DNA of 64,000 nucleotides from Zygnema cylindricum (lineage: Eukaryota > Streptophyta > Zygnematophyceae > Zygnematales > Zygnemataceae). The translations under genes were made by a program, and so were the position numbers. The stretch lies in the NCBI GenBank assembly GCA_037447655.1, contig JBBHKE010000316.1, positions 30,001 to 94,000 on the forward strand. Direction: 5' to 3'. This document shows, piece by piece, positions 54,569-64,000 of the stretch (positions within the stretch are counted from its first letter, which is position 1; every line of letters begins with the position of its first letter). The notes under the pieces are model-generated. The model was not told the DNA's origin and searched no databases. It saw nothing but the letters and a program-made list of their open reading frames with translations.

Positions 54569-55616
54569 TGAAACTATAAGACCTCCATAAGTCCTTAGAG
54601 TGGACAGCTTCCAAGAAGCCTCTAGGATAATCCTGACCCCTTTGTGTTTAAGCAAAAATAACTGCCACCTTGGCAGACAATAACTCTGACCAACTTCACC
54701 CCTGTGAAGACAAGACTCCCCTGAGTCGATAGCAAAAAGAATCTCTGAATTTGCTCCCCTGAGCAGTAAGTTATGGAGGGTCAAAGTTGACCTTTTGTAC
54801 AGAAGCTCTCTGGGAGAGGGGGTCCTATCTTCTAATTTTTCTAAGTCCTGTCTCTCTCACACACTCTATCTATTGATGTACGGAACCAATCAGAATTGAG
54901 TTCCGTACGCAAAAGTACAGCTGCCGGTGTACTTTATGTACGGACATTGTACGACATGGCCAAAATGTCGACACATGTCAAATCCGGATTCGGTGCCATA
55001 ATCTCCGGAGATTCCACAATCCAACGGAATTTTGCCACGCGTCATCCGATGTGGCGATGGCCACAAACCGCCGAAATCTTCCTCCGCGATCTCGGCGCTA
55101 ATCCCGGCCGTCCGATTAAATTCGGCTTTAATCGTAGCCGTAATAAATACATGCGCGGTATTTGTTTCATTTACGAAACAAATGCGCGGTACTGATTTGT
55201 GTCCGTACCGTAAGTCGTACATTATATATTACTGGATCTATGTATCCCGTAATTCATTGCAGTTAAATGGTTTGTCGCACGTATACATATTTAAATAACT
55301 ATCAAACTATATACTACGTATCATTACTATTAGACTTAACGGCTAAGGCTAACGGCTATTTCTATCTGCCGGCCGGTAGGTACAAGGATCAAATCCTGCC
55401 GCCGGCACATATCTTTTAATTAAACAAATAAACCCTAATATAAAATTCCCGTAAACCTCAGGATAGCCGAGGTAGCCATGGCTCTAGCTTCCTCTCCAAT
55501 TTCTCAGTGACTGCGACAAGTTTGAGAGTTGGAGAGAGAAGTTAGAGATAGACTGCCTCGACTTCTATATTTCTTTTCAGACCTAGAAAATACTAATAAA
55601 ACCATTAGTTTCTACA
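54569..55616 (-). repeat. 5' LTR of CopB-2
   Basis: 1048 bp, TGTAGAAACTAATGG to AGTTTCA on minus. tRNA-like module on plus at about 55335-55412 (GGATCAAATCC). Six GTAC cores within about 90 bp (54875-54955). Leader hairpins GACTC-AGGG-GAGTC (54714-54727) and CTTCAC-AGGG-GTGAAG (54694-54709) when read on minus. Confidence 0.88.
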
Positions 55617-57536
55617 AACATAACTCTCTAGTTCCCACGAGATATCTCATGACTCTCTTGGCTGCTGCCTAGTCTCTCTTCTTAGGATCATTAAGACTCC
55701 TATTGAGTACTCCAACTTCTGCTGCTATATTCATCCTAGTACAGTTAATAAAGTATATTAGACTTCATATATTGTGCATGTAGGGAATTGAATTCATAAA
55801 CTCTCTCAATTCTAAACTAATTTGATCATCTATAATTATCACTCCTCCTTCTACACTTCCATCACTTACTTTCGTCAAGTCTATGGGAGTGGTACAACTA
55901 ATTGCCTTTTCCATCTGGAATTTTTGAAGCATGTTACCTATTCCTTCTTTCTGAGTAAGTCTTATGATCCTTTTCCCCCTATCTCTCTCTATTTGAATTC
56001 CCAAAATATATCTTTCCTCCCCTAAATCCTTCATGTCAAATTTGCTTCTAAAATCTTTCTTTAACTTATTGATCTTTTCCAAAGACTTACTAAACACCAT
56101 CAGATCATCCACATAAATTTCAATAAAAATCACACCATTCTCATCTTGAAACAGATAAATAGAGTGTCAGAGCTGGTCCGGATATATCCCAAATCGGTGA
56201 GAAACTCATCTAGTTTTTTATTCCACATCGGAGAGTCATGTTCAGCCCATATAAGGACTTTATGAGCCTGTAGACCTTGCTCTCTTCTCCTTCCTCCAAG
56301 AACCCCTCTGGTTGCCGTATGAAATTTTTTCCTCTAACTCACCATTGAGAAAGGCGTTCTTAATATCCATCTGGTGTGTTTCCATCTCTTTCGCTGCCGC
56401 TAGGTAGAGGAGGATCCTTACTGATTGGAACCGAACAATTGGGGCAAAAGTCTCCTTATAGTTAATCCCCTCTTTTTGGGTTAACCCCTTTGCTACCAAC
56501 CAAGCCTTATATCTCTCAATGGTAGTAACTGTGTTCAGTTTTAGTTTAAACACCCATTTACAACCAATTGCTTTTTCTGTCAGGAGGATAGTCTGCTAGT
56601 TTCCAAGTATTTGGTGTCGTGATGGAGGCCATCTCATCCTTTATAGCTCTAATCCATCTGTCTTTCTCCGGATTGTTCACTTCCTCGAAGTAACACTGAG
56701 GCTCATCTGGGTGATATAGCTAAGTTACCTTATGAGAGGCCTCTTTTTCGTATATTTTTTTGTTGCTCTTTCTCCCTCCCTCAAACTCTGAAGCTGGAAT
56801 AGAGGGAAGTCTTGGATTCTCCTTAATGTCTCATCGGCTCCCCTATCCATAAAAGCCAATTCCGGTTCCTCCTCTTTTGTCTCCTCAAAGTCTACAGGAA
56901 TATGTGAGGTTTTTGGTGGGTCATCTATATCTTGGATCTCCCTTGAATCTGCAATCAATGTTTCACTTATGTCCGTTTAAGGAACAACGGAGTTTACCTC
57001 ACTTTTAGACTCAAATCTGATTATTATCTTCTTAGTATATTTGAAGGGGTCAAATGACTTCCCTTCGTCCATGACAACTAGGTGTTTGACTTGAATGATA
57101 TCTTTCTTTGCTAAGTCATAGATTGTATATACCTTGACGTCCTCATCATATCCTACAAAGTATCCGGGTCTTCCCTTAGCATCTAGTTTCCAGTTTTTCC
57201 TATCCGTGTCAAGATTGTAAACTTGGCAACCGAATACTTTAAGGTGAGAGATATTTGGTTTCCTTCCAGCCCATCTTTCATAAGGTGTCATTCCTTTTAC
57301 GGCTGAGGTAAGGACTCTCTTCTTAATGTAGTTGGCACATTTCATGGCTTCTTCCCAAAATCTCTTTTCTATTTTTTTGTCGGCCAACATATTCTATACT
57401 CTATCTCCTAGTGTTTCGTTCAACCACTCAGCCACCCCATTTTGTTCCAGGTTTTATCGTACAGTTTTTTGATGTTGCACTCCCTCAATTCTCAAGTATT
57501 TCTCAAACTGGTTAGAGGTATATTCTCCCCCATTAT
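55617..57536 (-). pseudogene. pol: CopP-2 integrase C-part, RT and RNase H start
   Basis: Minus strand: integrase end with NGGEYTSNQFEKYL near 57530 and MLADKKIEKRFWEEAMKCANYI (57390). Then HLKVFGCQVYNLDTDRKNW and the linker with EFEGGRKSNKK (about 56780). RT: FKLKLNTVTTIERYK (56553), HQMDIKNAFLNGELEE (about 56370), and IFIEIYVDDLMVFSKSLEKI (56130), with YVDD present. It ends in RNase H (AAKRVMRYLVGTREL-like, 55660), where CopB-2 sits. Frameshifts at about 56725, 56260 and 56160. It was originally continuous with 58555-59463; a solo LTR separates them. Confidence 0.87.
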
Positions 57537-58554
57537 CGCAAATTTGTGACCTCCATAAGTCCTCAGAGAAGGCAACTCACACGAAGCCTCTAGGATAACC
57601 CTGGCCCCTTTGTGTTTCAGCATGAATAACTACCACACTGAAAGACAAAAACTGTCACCACCTACACCCCTCTGAAGGCAAGAGTTGATAGGAAAACGAA
57701 TCTTTGAGTTTGCTCCTTGAGCAATAAGTTATGGATGGTCAAACTTGACCTTTTGTACAGAAGCTCTCTGGGAGAGAGGGTCCAATCTATCAAATTTTTG
57801 TAAGTCCTATCTCTCTCTTAAACTCTATCTACTGCAGTACGGCACCAATCATAATAGTTTGTCGTATAGAAAGGTACAGGTGCTGGTGTACTTTCTGTAC
57901 GGCCATTGTACGACTTGGCCAAGAAGTCGACACATGTCATTTTTGGATTCGTTCCTGTAATCCTCGGAGATGCCGTAATCCAATATGATTGTGCCACGTG
58001 TCAATCAATTTGACGTCGACCGCAAATTGCCGAAAACCTATTCCTCGATCTCGGCATGCTTCGCGGTCGTCCGATTAAGCCGGATTGTAATCGTAGCCGT
58101 CATAAATAGTTGCACGATATTTGTTTAGCCTTTGAAACAAAGTGCGCGGTATCCGTTTTGGATGTTCTGTACGCCGTACAACACAAACTGTATCTATGTC
58201 CAAAATATCCCGTTAAATGAAATAACCTACGTAAAAGTATTTATATAATTATAAAACCCTATAACCTTGATCTTAGTGTAATTGGCTAAGATTACCGGCT
58301 ACCGGTTGATTTGACGAACGGCAGGTACCAGGTTCAAATCCCGCGTCCGTCAATCACTTTTTTGGTAAATCTACCACTCTAATGTCTTTCCCGTCTGGAT
58401 AGCATAGGCGGCCATGGCTCTATCTCCCTCTCCAACTTTCAGTGACTGCGACAAGTGTGCAAGCTGGGGAGAGGAGTAAGAGGGAGAGTGCCTCTACTTC
58501 TTTTCTACATTTTACAAAACCTAGAAAATACTAAAATAACCATAAATTTCTACA
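57537..58554 (-). mobile_element. Solo copia LTR inside CopP-2 integrase
   Basis: 1018 bp on minus from TGTAGAAATTTATGG to AATTTGCG (expected GCA). It is flanked by the 5-bp duplication ATTAT (57532-57536 and 58555-58559). Removing it restores the integrase codons for SDNGG. It contains a tRNA-like module on plus (58277-58352) and a CACGTG box at about 57994. Five GTAC cores lie within 75 bp (57837-57911), and a hairpin II remnant is present. Internal DNA was lost by recombination between the two LTRs, the usual route to solo LTRs. Confidence 0.9.
58277..58352 (+). ncRNA. tRNA-like module in the solo LTR
   Basis: A-box-like TAATTGGCTAAGA, then AGGTTCAAATCCC as a near-perfect B box, ending CGTCCGTCA. 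The spacing fits a tRNA-derived promoter. The stems are decayed. Antisense to the LTR. Confidence 0.58.
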
Positions 58555-59463
58555 ATTATCACTCCATATTCTCTTAATGGGGGTTCCATGCAACTTCTCA
58601 CTCCAAGCTTTATATTCTTTGAAGTAAGTTGGTGTATCAGACTTTGTTTTTAGGAAGTAGACTTTAGAGTATCTAAACCTATCATCAGTTATTGTCAACA
58701 TAAACCTCTTCCCTCTGACTGAAGGTCTTTTTGCGGGTCCCTAGATATCTATGTGTACCAATTCTAGTACTTTCTCACCCCTATATGTGGCGGCTTTGGG
58801 AAAAGGAAGTCTTAGAGCCTTACCTTTAGCACAGCCACTACAATCATCCACCATTTTATTATCCCCAAACTGAATGCCTTCTACTACACCAAGCTTCTTC
58901 ATTTCCCTCAGCCTATCAAAGTGCACATGCCCTAATCGCTTATGCCAAATCATCAACTTTGGAACACCAACATAGTAAGCATTCTTCCTTTCATTACTCA
59001 GGTTAAGCGTAAACATTCCTTGGCTACCCTTATCTTTCGTGAAGTAGAATTCATCCCCATACATAGCTGTAAAGACTCCCTTTCTAGTGAAGGTATCAAA
59101 CTCTTTGTCATCTAACACAAGCATAGAGACAAGATTTTTAATCAGCTGAGGAATGTGTAGTACATCTTAGAAGGTGAGTATAGATGTCTTACCCTCCACT
59201 AAGACTTTCAAATCTACAGACTCCACTAGATCTGTAGTAACCACACTCCAATCCCCATACTCTATCTCTATTGTAAGGATCTTTCATAGCTTAGTAAAGA
59301 GGTGCTTATCAGGACACATATGCATGGATGCACCTGAGTCGATTATCCATCATTCGTGTGGAGTCTCGAATTCCTCCGAGAGCACACTTTTGTTTTTGAG
59401 GGATCTCCTCCTTCTCCAGACTCTCGTCATGAAGAAGCTCCCTATCTTCCTCCTCAGAGAACT
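58555..59463 (-). pseudogene. pol: CopP-2 gag end, protease, pre-integrase, integrase N-part
   Basis: Minus strand from 59463: acidic gag tail (SEEEDRELLHDESLEKEE), protease WIIDSGASMHMCPDKHLF with the DSGA site intact (about 59352-59300), LVLDDKEFDTFTRKGVFTA (59124), and pre-integrase WHKRLGHVHFDRLREM with zinc DDCSGCAKGK (about 58835). Integrase start LVHIDI, TITDDRFRYSKVYFLK and the DNGG codons reach the solo LTR. Gag proper is missing: an LTR abuts at 59464. Confidence 0.85.
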
Positions 59464-60242
59464 TGTAATTCTATACGCTCCATTGCCCCACAAAATTCGC
59501 ACGTCCAAAGAAGTTAATCTAGATAGTGCCGACTCCAAGTTTATATAAACCCGAATGATTGACCCCTTGACAATCCAAACCCCATTGCAGCTTCACCCTT
59601 GTGAAATAACACTTTCTGTGTGCTCAGTTCCACCACATATTGCAAAGTTAGAATATGAGTTTTGGATAACATTCCCCACTTTGAATTTCCCTTCGAAATG
59701 CAGCCACCTTGACATGCAAACACTCTCACTGACTACGCCACTGTGTATGTTTGACTCTCGTGAGTCCGTAGCAAAAAAAATCACTGAAATTGGTCAATAG
59801 AGTTGATAGTTATGGCTGACCAAAATTTGCCTTTTATACAAGATGCTTAGTGGGAGAGGCGGCTACCTATCGAAAATATTCTAAGTTCTAAACCCCTCAC
59901 TAAACCCTCTAGTGCTGAAATGCTGACCAATCTCAAGATTGTACCGTACAAGAAAGTACTGATGCCGGAGTACTTTTTGTACAGACATTGTACGACACAG
60001 CCATAGTGGGACATTTGTCACATGCAAATTTGTTGTCTTCCGTTCCGGAGATTCAGTAAACCCGTATGATGTTGCCAAGTGTCATCTGGAGTGGCGAGGT
60101 CCGCAAACCGCCAAATTGTCTTTTCCGCGAAGCTGGCGCTTACCATTGCCGTCGGATTAGATCGCCTTTTAAGGTAAGTCGTTGAAATAAATGTCAGCAC
60201 CATATATTTCGTGCGGTACAATAGTTTACAACACGTTTTATG
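59464..60242 (-). repeat. Copia LTR (minus), left part
   Basis: The LTR end on minus includes ATGGAGCGTATAGAATTACA, again with the gag ATG inside the LTR. Hairpin I is GACTC-ACGA-GAGTC (about 59753-59766). GTAC motifs lie at about 59942-59995. It is interrupted at 60242 by the solo GagD-type LTR and resumes at 61657. Confidence 0.75.
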
Positions 60243-61656
60243 TGTTGTTCTTTGGTCTACATTAGACCGCAAAAGCGACCCAAACTATCAACCATAAAGC
60301 TAAGCAAATCTACTCCAATGAACAATCTTTTGAAATGAATGCCCTCCAAACAAATGAATGCATTCCCAAATACATTACTAGAAAATACCCATCAGACACA
60401 CCGTAGGTCTCCTAAAAAGACACAGGCTAGACACACCATAGGTCTGCAAACCTGCACCAGTTCCTCACAGATCAGACACACAATAGGTCTGCAAATCTGT
60501 GACCATTTCACACAGACCAAACACCCATGGGTTTGCAAATATGTGGAAAACCTAGGACCACCCTAGGACAAGTGCATACACAGATGCATTAAACAAAATG
60601 ACAAATACATGCACAATGCATGACCAACAAACATAAAATTAACATATATAAATAATAATAAATTAATGCCATCCCACAAAACCAGATGTATAATCATATA
60701 ATTAAATGTATCAGTTAAGTGCATGACCTTACTAGCAACCCTAAAAGACTACATCTTCAGTCCCTATTTTTCACGCTAAGCATTAATTCCAAACGTTAAC
60801 AAAGCTCATAGCTATATTTACACTTATATGTTGTGAGCCAATCACGTAACTGTCACTAAGTCTTATTTAAGAGTAATAAACTACTACTAAGAGTAATATA
60901 ATTGTAAGCGTACACCTGAGAGTCAAACAATCATAAGCGTACACTTGTCAACAAGTACAACACTACACACACACTAATTAAACTGTCGAAACCCTAAACC
61001 ACTTAATAATACATCACAAAAATATAAATCTTTGTAAAACAGCAGCGGACGCCATCCGCTGTCAAATGTAAGACAATCCACTTGCCGAAATGAAACCAAA
61101 CTATGCAAATTCCTTTCCGTATAGAAATTGCGTCCAGTTCAATAAATGTGGCTTGTCACATATATGGTACATGTCATTTTCCTACACCTGTCGCCTGTCG
61201 CAAATAAGGTACACCTGTCCAAAATAGGTACGCCGCACCGGCGCCGTCCCTTTTTCATTAATAAGCCTGTCGGATTATGTCTTGTACGGCCGGCGAACAT
61301 TTTCAAACACTTCGCATATATCAAGTCGAATCGATTCGCGATCCGCCCTCCATTTATATTACGTCTTCCGCGCCACTCAATTAATCCTTTACGTCCCTTT
61401 AAATTTATCCATATATTTACTCCCCCGATCAATGAAACCATGCAAGCCTCCACGCTACACTTGGTGAACATGTTCGCACTAAAAACTGCGTACACTCAAA
61501 ACATTGCCCTTATACAAACTGCTATGGCTGCTATGGCTACTATGATCGGTCAGCGCAGCTGCAATATTAGAGCAGATCAGCTGTGATGTCAGACTAGCGC
61601 AACATGGCAGCATTGCAACGTGATAGAGAGAGGACTAAAGGTTTCCAAAAACAACA
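60243..61656 (-). mobile_element. Solo LTR of a GagD-related family
   Basis: 1414 bp on minus from TGTTGTTTTTGGAAACCTTTAG to GAACAACA. The flanks are TTATG (60238-60242) and CTATG (61657-61661), a 5-bp duplication with one mismatch. The host LTR reads through when it is removed. Shared with GagD-1: the AAACCTTTAGTCCTC-like start, GCGCAGC-rich words near 61550-61600, and the block around CCACTCAATTAATC / ACTCCCCCGATC (61372-61432), which matches the reverse of GagD-1 LTR near 27815-27875. Open frames of 118-146 codons at 61139-61586 lie across it without recognisable motifs. Confidence 0.75.
60394..60560. repeat. Short tandem array, about 45-bp unit
   Basis: Four diverged units starting AGACACACC or AAACACCC at 60394, 60429, 60474 and 60519, each with ATAGGTCTGCAAA or similar, inside the solo LTR. 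Confidence 0.7.
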
Positions 61657-61730
61657 CTATGTTCCACCGTACATTCGTTAGTTAAATGAAATGTCCTACG
61701 TCTATCTGTTTAAATACTTATCAAACCCCA
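61657..61730 (-). repeat. Continuation of the LTR begun at 59464
   Basis: TTCGTTAGTTAAATGAAATG and CTTATCAAACCCCA match the corresponding stretch of the other copia LTRs. It is cut at 61730 by the next LTR. Confidence 0.7.
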
Positions 61731-62736
61731 TGCAATTCTGTGTCCTGTATTGGACTACAAAATTCAAAAATCCTCTAGATAGTTTCTAACTAACCCACTT
61801 CAAGCCACATTCACTGTTGCCCAAGAAGAAAAATGACAGTGTGACTGCACCAATGTGCAGCCTAGACTCCCTTGAGTCCGCAGCAAAAAGAATCACTAAA
61901 AACGGCCAACCAGCCGATAAGTGATGAGGCGGCAAATATGCCAATTTTATATAAAGTTCTCTAAGAGAGAGGTGTTTACCTACCGAATTTCGTTAGTCCT
62001 AAACCCCTCTCACAACCCCTATCTACTGAAGTAAGAACCAATCACATGATTGTAAAGTACAGAAAGGTAGTACGGCCAATGTACTTTCTGTACGACCTGT
62101 GAGTGACAAGGCCACTGAGTGGACGCGTGTCACCATTCCACTCGTCTGTATGCTCCGCGGAATTCCTACAACCAAATGTTTTCCCCTCACGTGGCGCCAG
62201 GTCATGCCATGTCCATAAACGCCAAAAGTGACCATTCCGCGATCTCAGGAGTGATAGACGCCATCGGATTAAATCTGACATTACATGTTGGTCGACAAAA
62301 CAAATGTCCAATTCATTTGTTTCGTGCAAAATGACGTATGCACTGAAACTTTGACTAGTTCTATGTTCCTTTGTTCACATTGCACTTAATCGGTTCAGGA
62401 CCATGTACATGTTTAAATGTATATCACACCCCATTTAATTTAACAAACTTCTACGATAGACAAGATAAAGCTAACGGCTACGCCGTACTTTACAAGTCGG
62501 AGGTTTGGGTCCTGTTGGACTCAACCTTTTGTTGAGAGTGACATAAGTCACTATTTAGTCGTGCTTGTTAAACTAAGGCAGTTATGGCTCAACCACCCTC
62601 TCTATCCTTAAGTGACTGTAACAAGTATGGTGGTTAGAGAGAGAAGGTGGAGGAAGGTTGTCTGCCCTTTTCTTTTCCTTTTTATACTGATATATTTAGA
62701 CCTAGAAAATACCTTATAAATCTTATAATTTCAACA
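61731..62736 (-). repeat. 3' LTR of a CopF-like element
   Basis: 1006 bp on minus from TGTTGAAATTATAAGATT to CAGAATTGCA. It holds a tRNA-like module on plus (about 62455-62525, GAGGTTTGGGTCC as a changed B box) and CCACGTGA at about 62197. It also has GTAC motifs and hairpins GACTC-AAGG-GAGTC (61865-61878) and CTGCAC-ATTG-GTGCAG (61845-61860) on minus. The element appears inserted in the LTR at 59464-61730; its other end is outside the window. Confidence 0.87.
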
Positions 62737-62741
62737 CTCCC

Positions 62742-63518
62742 TTATTTTCTAATACAATTAAACTTCAGTTTTAGTCCACACTTTTCGTTGCAATATTTTA
62801 ACTTGGGAGAAGGCACCGGTTTTGTCATCATATCAGCCACCATTTCCTCGTCAGATCTATATACAAGATTCACAATCTTTTTCTCAACTTTTTCTCTCAC
62901 AAAACTCAATCTTATGTCCATATACTTAGCTTTAAAATGATATTTTGTATTAGATGCAATTGCAATGGCAGCTTGATTATCACAAAACACTTCATGTACT
63001 CCCTCCTTCACACACCCCAGTTCTTGCAACAAGGATTTGATCCACATCAACTCTTTCACAGCAAAACAAAAAGCTATGTACTCAGCCTCCATAGTAGAAT
63101 GAGCAACCACCTTTTGTTGCTCACTGCTCCAACAACAAGCTCCTTCCCCCACATACAATACATACCCAGAAGTGCATCTTCTCATAGCTGCATCCCCATA
63201 ACTAGCATCACTCCAAGTATTGATGTCAGTGTGCTCCCCTCCCAAATGCAACCATAACTCTCTCGTTCCCACCACATATCTCATGACTCTCTTGGCTGCC
63301 TCCCAGTCTCTCTTCCTAGGATCAATAAGACTCCTAGTGAGTACTCCAACCGGTAGCGCTATGTCTAGCCTGGTATAGTTTATAAAATAGATCAAACTTC
63401 CTACGACCTGTCTATAAGGGATAGACTTCCTAAACTCTCTCTCCTCTAGACTCATTTGATCATCTAAGATCATCACTACACCTTCAACACTCCCATCATT
63501 TACTTTTTTCAAGTCCAT
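62742..63518 (-). CDS. pol: RNase H and C-terminus of a CopF-like Pol
   Basis: 258 codons open. They cover the RT-RNase H linker (RQVVGSLIYFINYTRLDIALP) and RNase H with NTWSDASYGDAAM, STMEAEYIAFCFAVKEL and VFCDNQAAIAIASN, so the acidic residues are kept. KYHFKAKYMDIRLSFVREKVEKK and the end VADMMTKPVPSPKL follow. RNase H removes the RNA template during reverse transcription. The stop lies just before the polypurine tract and the LTR at 62736. A frameshift at about 63540 separates it from RT, so the first ATG is not a real start. Confidence 0.87.
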   Translation of the reverse strand: MDLKKVNDGSVEGVVMILDDQMSLEEREFRKSIPYRQVVGSLIYFINYTRLDIALPVGVLTRSLIDPRKRDWEAAKRVMRYVVGTRELWLHLGGEHTDINTWSDASYGDAAMRRCTSGYVLYVGEGACCWSSEQQKVVAHSTMEAEYIAFCFAVKELMWIKSLLQELGCVKEGVHEVFCDNQAAIAIASNTKYHFKAKYMDIRLSFVREKVEKKIVNLVYRSDEEMVADMMTKPVPSPKLKYCNEKCGLKLKFNCIRK

Positions 63519-64000
63519 GGGAGTGGTACAACTGTTTGCCTTTCCATCTGGAATTTCTCAAGCATGTTACCTATTGCTTCTTTGTGAGTAAGTTTGATAA
63601 TCCTTTTCCCCCTATCTCTCTCCATTTGGATCCCCAAAATGTATCTTGCCTCACCTAAATTCTTCATAACAAATTTGCTGCAAAGATCTTTCTTTAGCCT
63701 ATTAATATTTTCCTAAGAGTTACTAAGCACAAGCAGATCATCCACATAGATTGCATTAAAAATGACACCATTCTTATCCTAAATCATATAGATTAAATGG
63801 TCAGAACTGATCTGGATTTACCCTAGACCGGTGAGAAACTCATCTAGTTTCTTATTCCACTGTCGAAGAGAATGCTTCAGTCAATATAAGGACTTTATGA
63901 GCCTACAGACTTTGCTCCTTTCTCCTTCCTCAACGAACCCCTCGCGTTGTCTCATGAAAATTTCTTCTTCTATCTCACCATTAAGAAAAGCAGTTATAAT
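63519..64000 (-). pseudogene. pol: RT part of the CopF-like element, continues off the window
   Basis: Minus strand shows the RT motifs FLNGEIEEEIFMRQREGF, RQWNKKLDEFLTGLG, NAIYVDDLLVLSNS followed by a stop, and ARYILGIQMERDRGKRII. Several stops and a frameshift show it is inactive. The sequence is cut by the end of the window. Confidence 0.83.

Larger units (their letters stand above)
50930..55616 (-). mobile_element. CopB-2, best-preserved Ty1/copia element (minus), 3' truncated
   Basis: 5' LTR 55616-54569, primer site 54568-54553, then gag-protease-integrase-RT to 50930. RNase H and the 3' LTR are missing at the junction with CopC-2. Only three stop codons interrupt about 1200 codons: TAA 52914-52912, TGA 52218-52216, TGA 51381-51379. 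It was inserted in RNase H of CopP-2 (55617 onward: AAKRVMRYLVGTREL on minus). Same family as CopB-1. Confidence 0.9.

Noticed and set aside
61139-61586. Open frames of 118-146 codons near 61.1-61.6 kb as host genes
   Set aside because: They lie inside the solo GagD-type LTR and have no motif.
1-64000. CRISPR arrays, operons, bacterial genes, rRNA genes
   Set aside because: None seen; the repeats are LTRs, TRIMs and simple sequence of a plant genome.

Overview
The window looks like plant (streptophyte) repeat DNA with no recognisable host gene. It is a stack of Ty1/copia LTR-retrotransposons, mostly decayed and often inserted into one another. Plant origin is inferred from primer-binding sites that match plant initiator tRNA-Met, LTRs carrying CACGTG G-boxes, copia polyproteins of plant type, and a remnant resembling the C-terminal part of plant LINE-like proteins. 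I cannot name the species. A 10-base N gap lies at 6928-6937.

Layout. 1-8200 is AT-rich and gene-poor: a solo LTR of a miniature element (674-899, perfect 5-bp target duplication), a long CT microsatellite, one pol fragment (1745-2735) and a 10-bp-period minisatellite. 8201-13528 is element CopA-1 (+, duplication CAAAG). A LINE-like remnant follows (-). 14448-20913 is CopB-1 (-, near-duplication AAGCG/AAGCA). 20937-21531 is a complete 595-bp TRIM whose LTRs carry a tRNA-like gene. 21532-22483 is a pol fragment (-). 22484-27325 is CopA-2 (+), with gag fused directly to the RT region. 27512-31806 is GagD-1 (+), a young element with gag plus a basic ORF and no pol. 31807-35144 holds LTR pieces in both orientations. 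35145-40593 is CopP (+). 38582-43168 recurs almost unchanged at 44570-49156; each copy runs from CopP pol through CopF (-) into the LTR of CopC (+). 50930-55616 is CopB-2 (-), the best-preserved coding element. 55617-59463 is CopP-2 (-), split by a solo LTR (57537-58554). 59464-61730 is an LTR split by another solo LTR (60243-61656). 61731-64000 is CopF-like (-) and runs off the end.

How the parts work. The copia elements encode Gag (CCHC knuckle), aspartic protease, DDE integrase, reverse transcriptase (YVDD) and RNase H. Minus-strand priming appears to use the anticodon half of initiator tRNA-Met, as in Drosophila copia: GGTTATGGGCCCACC directly follows the 5' LTR. In every family the gag ATG lies in the 5' LTR or in the primer site, so the primer site is translated as Q-V-M-G-P.

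Most unusual: (1) the TRIM with a near-canonical tRNA cloverleaf in its LTRs; (2) an antisense tRNA-like module shared by the copia LTRs; (3) a covarying hairpin pair in the R-U5 leader; (4) the young GagD-1 with its unrecognised basic ORF.
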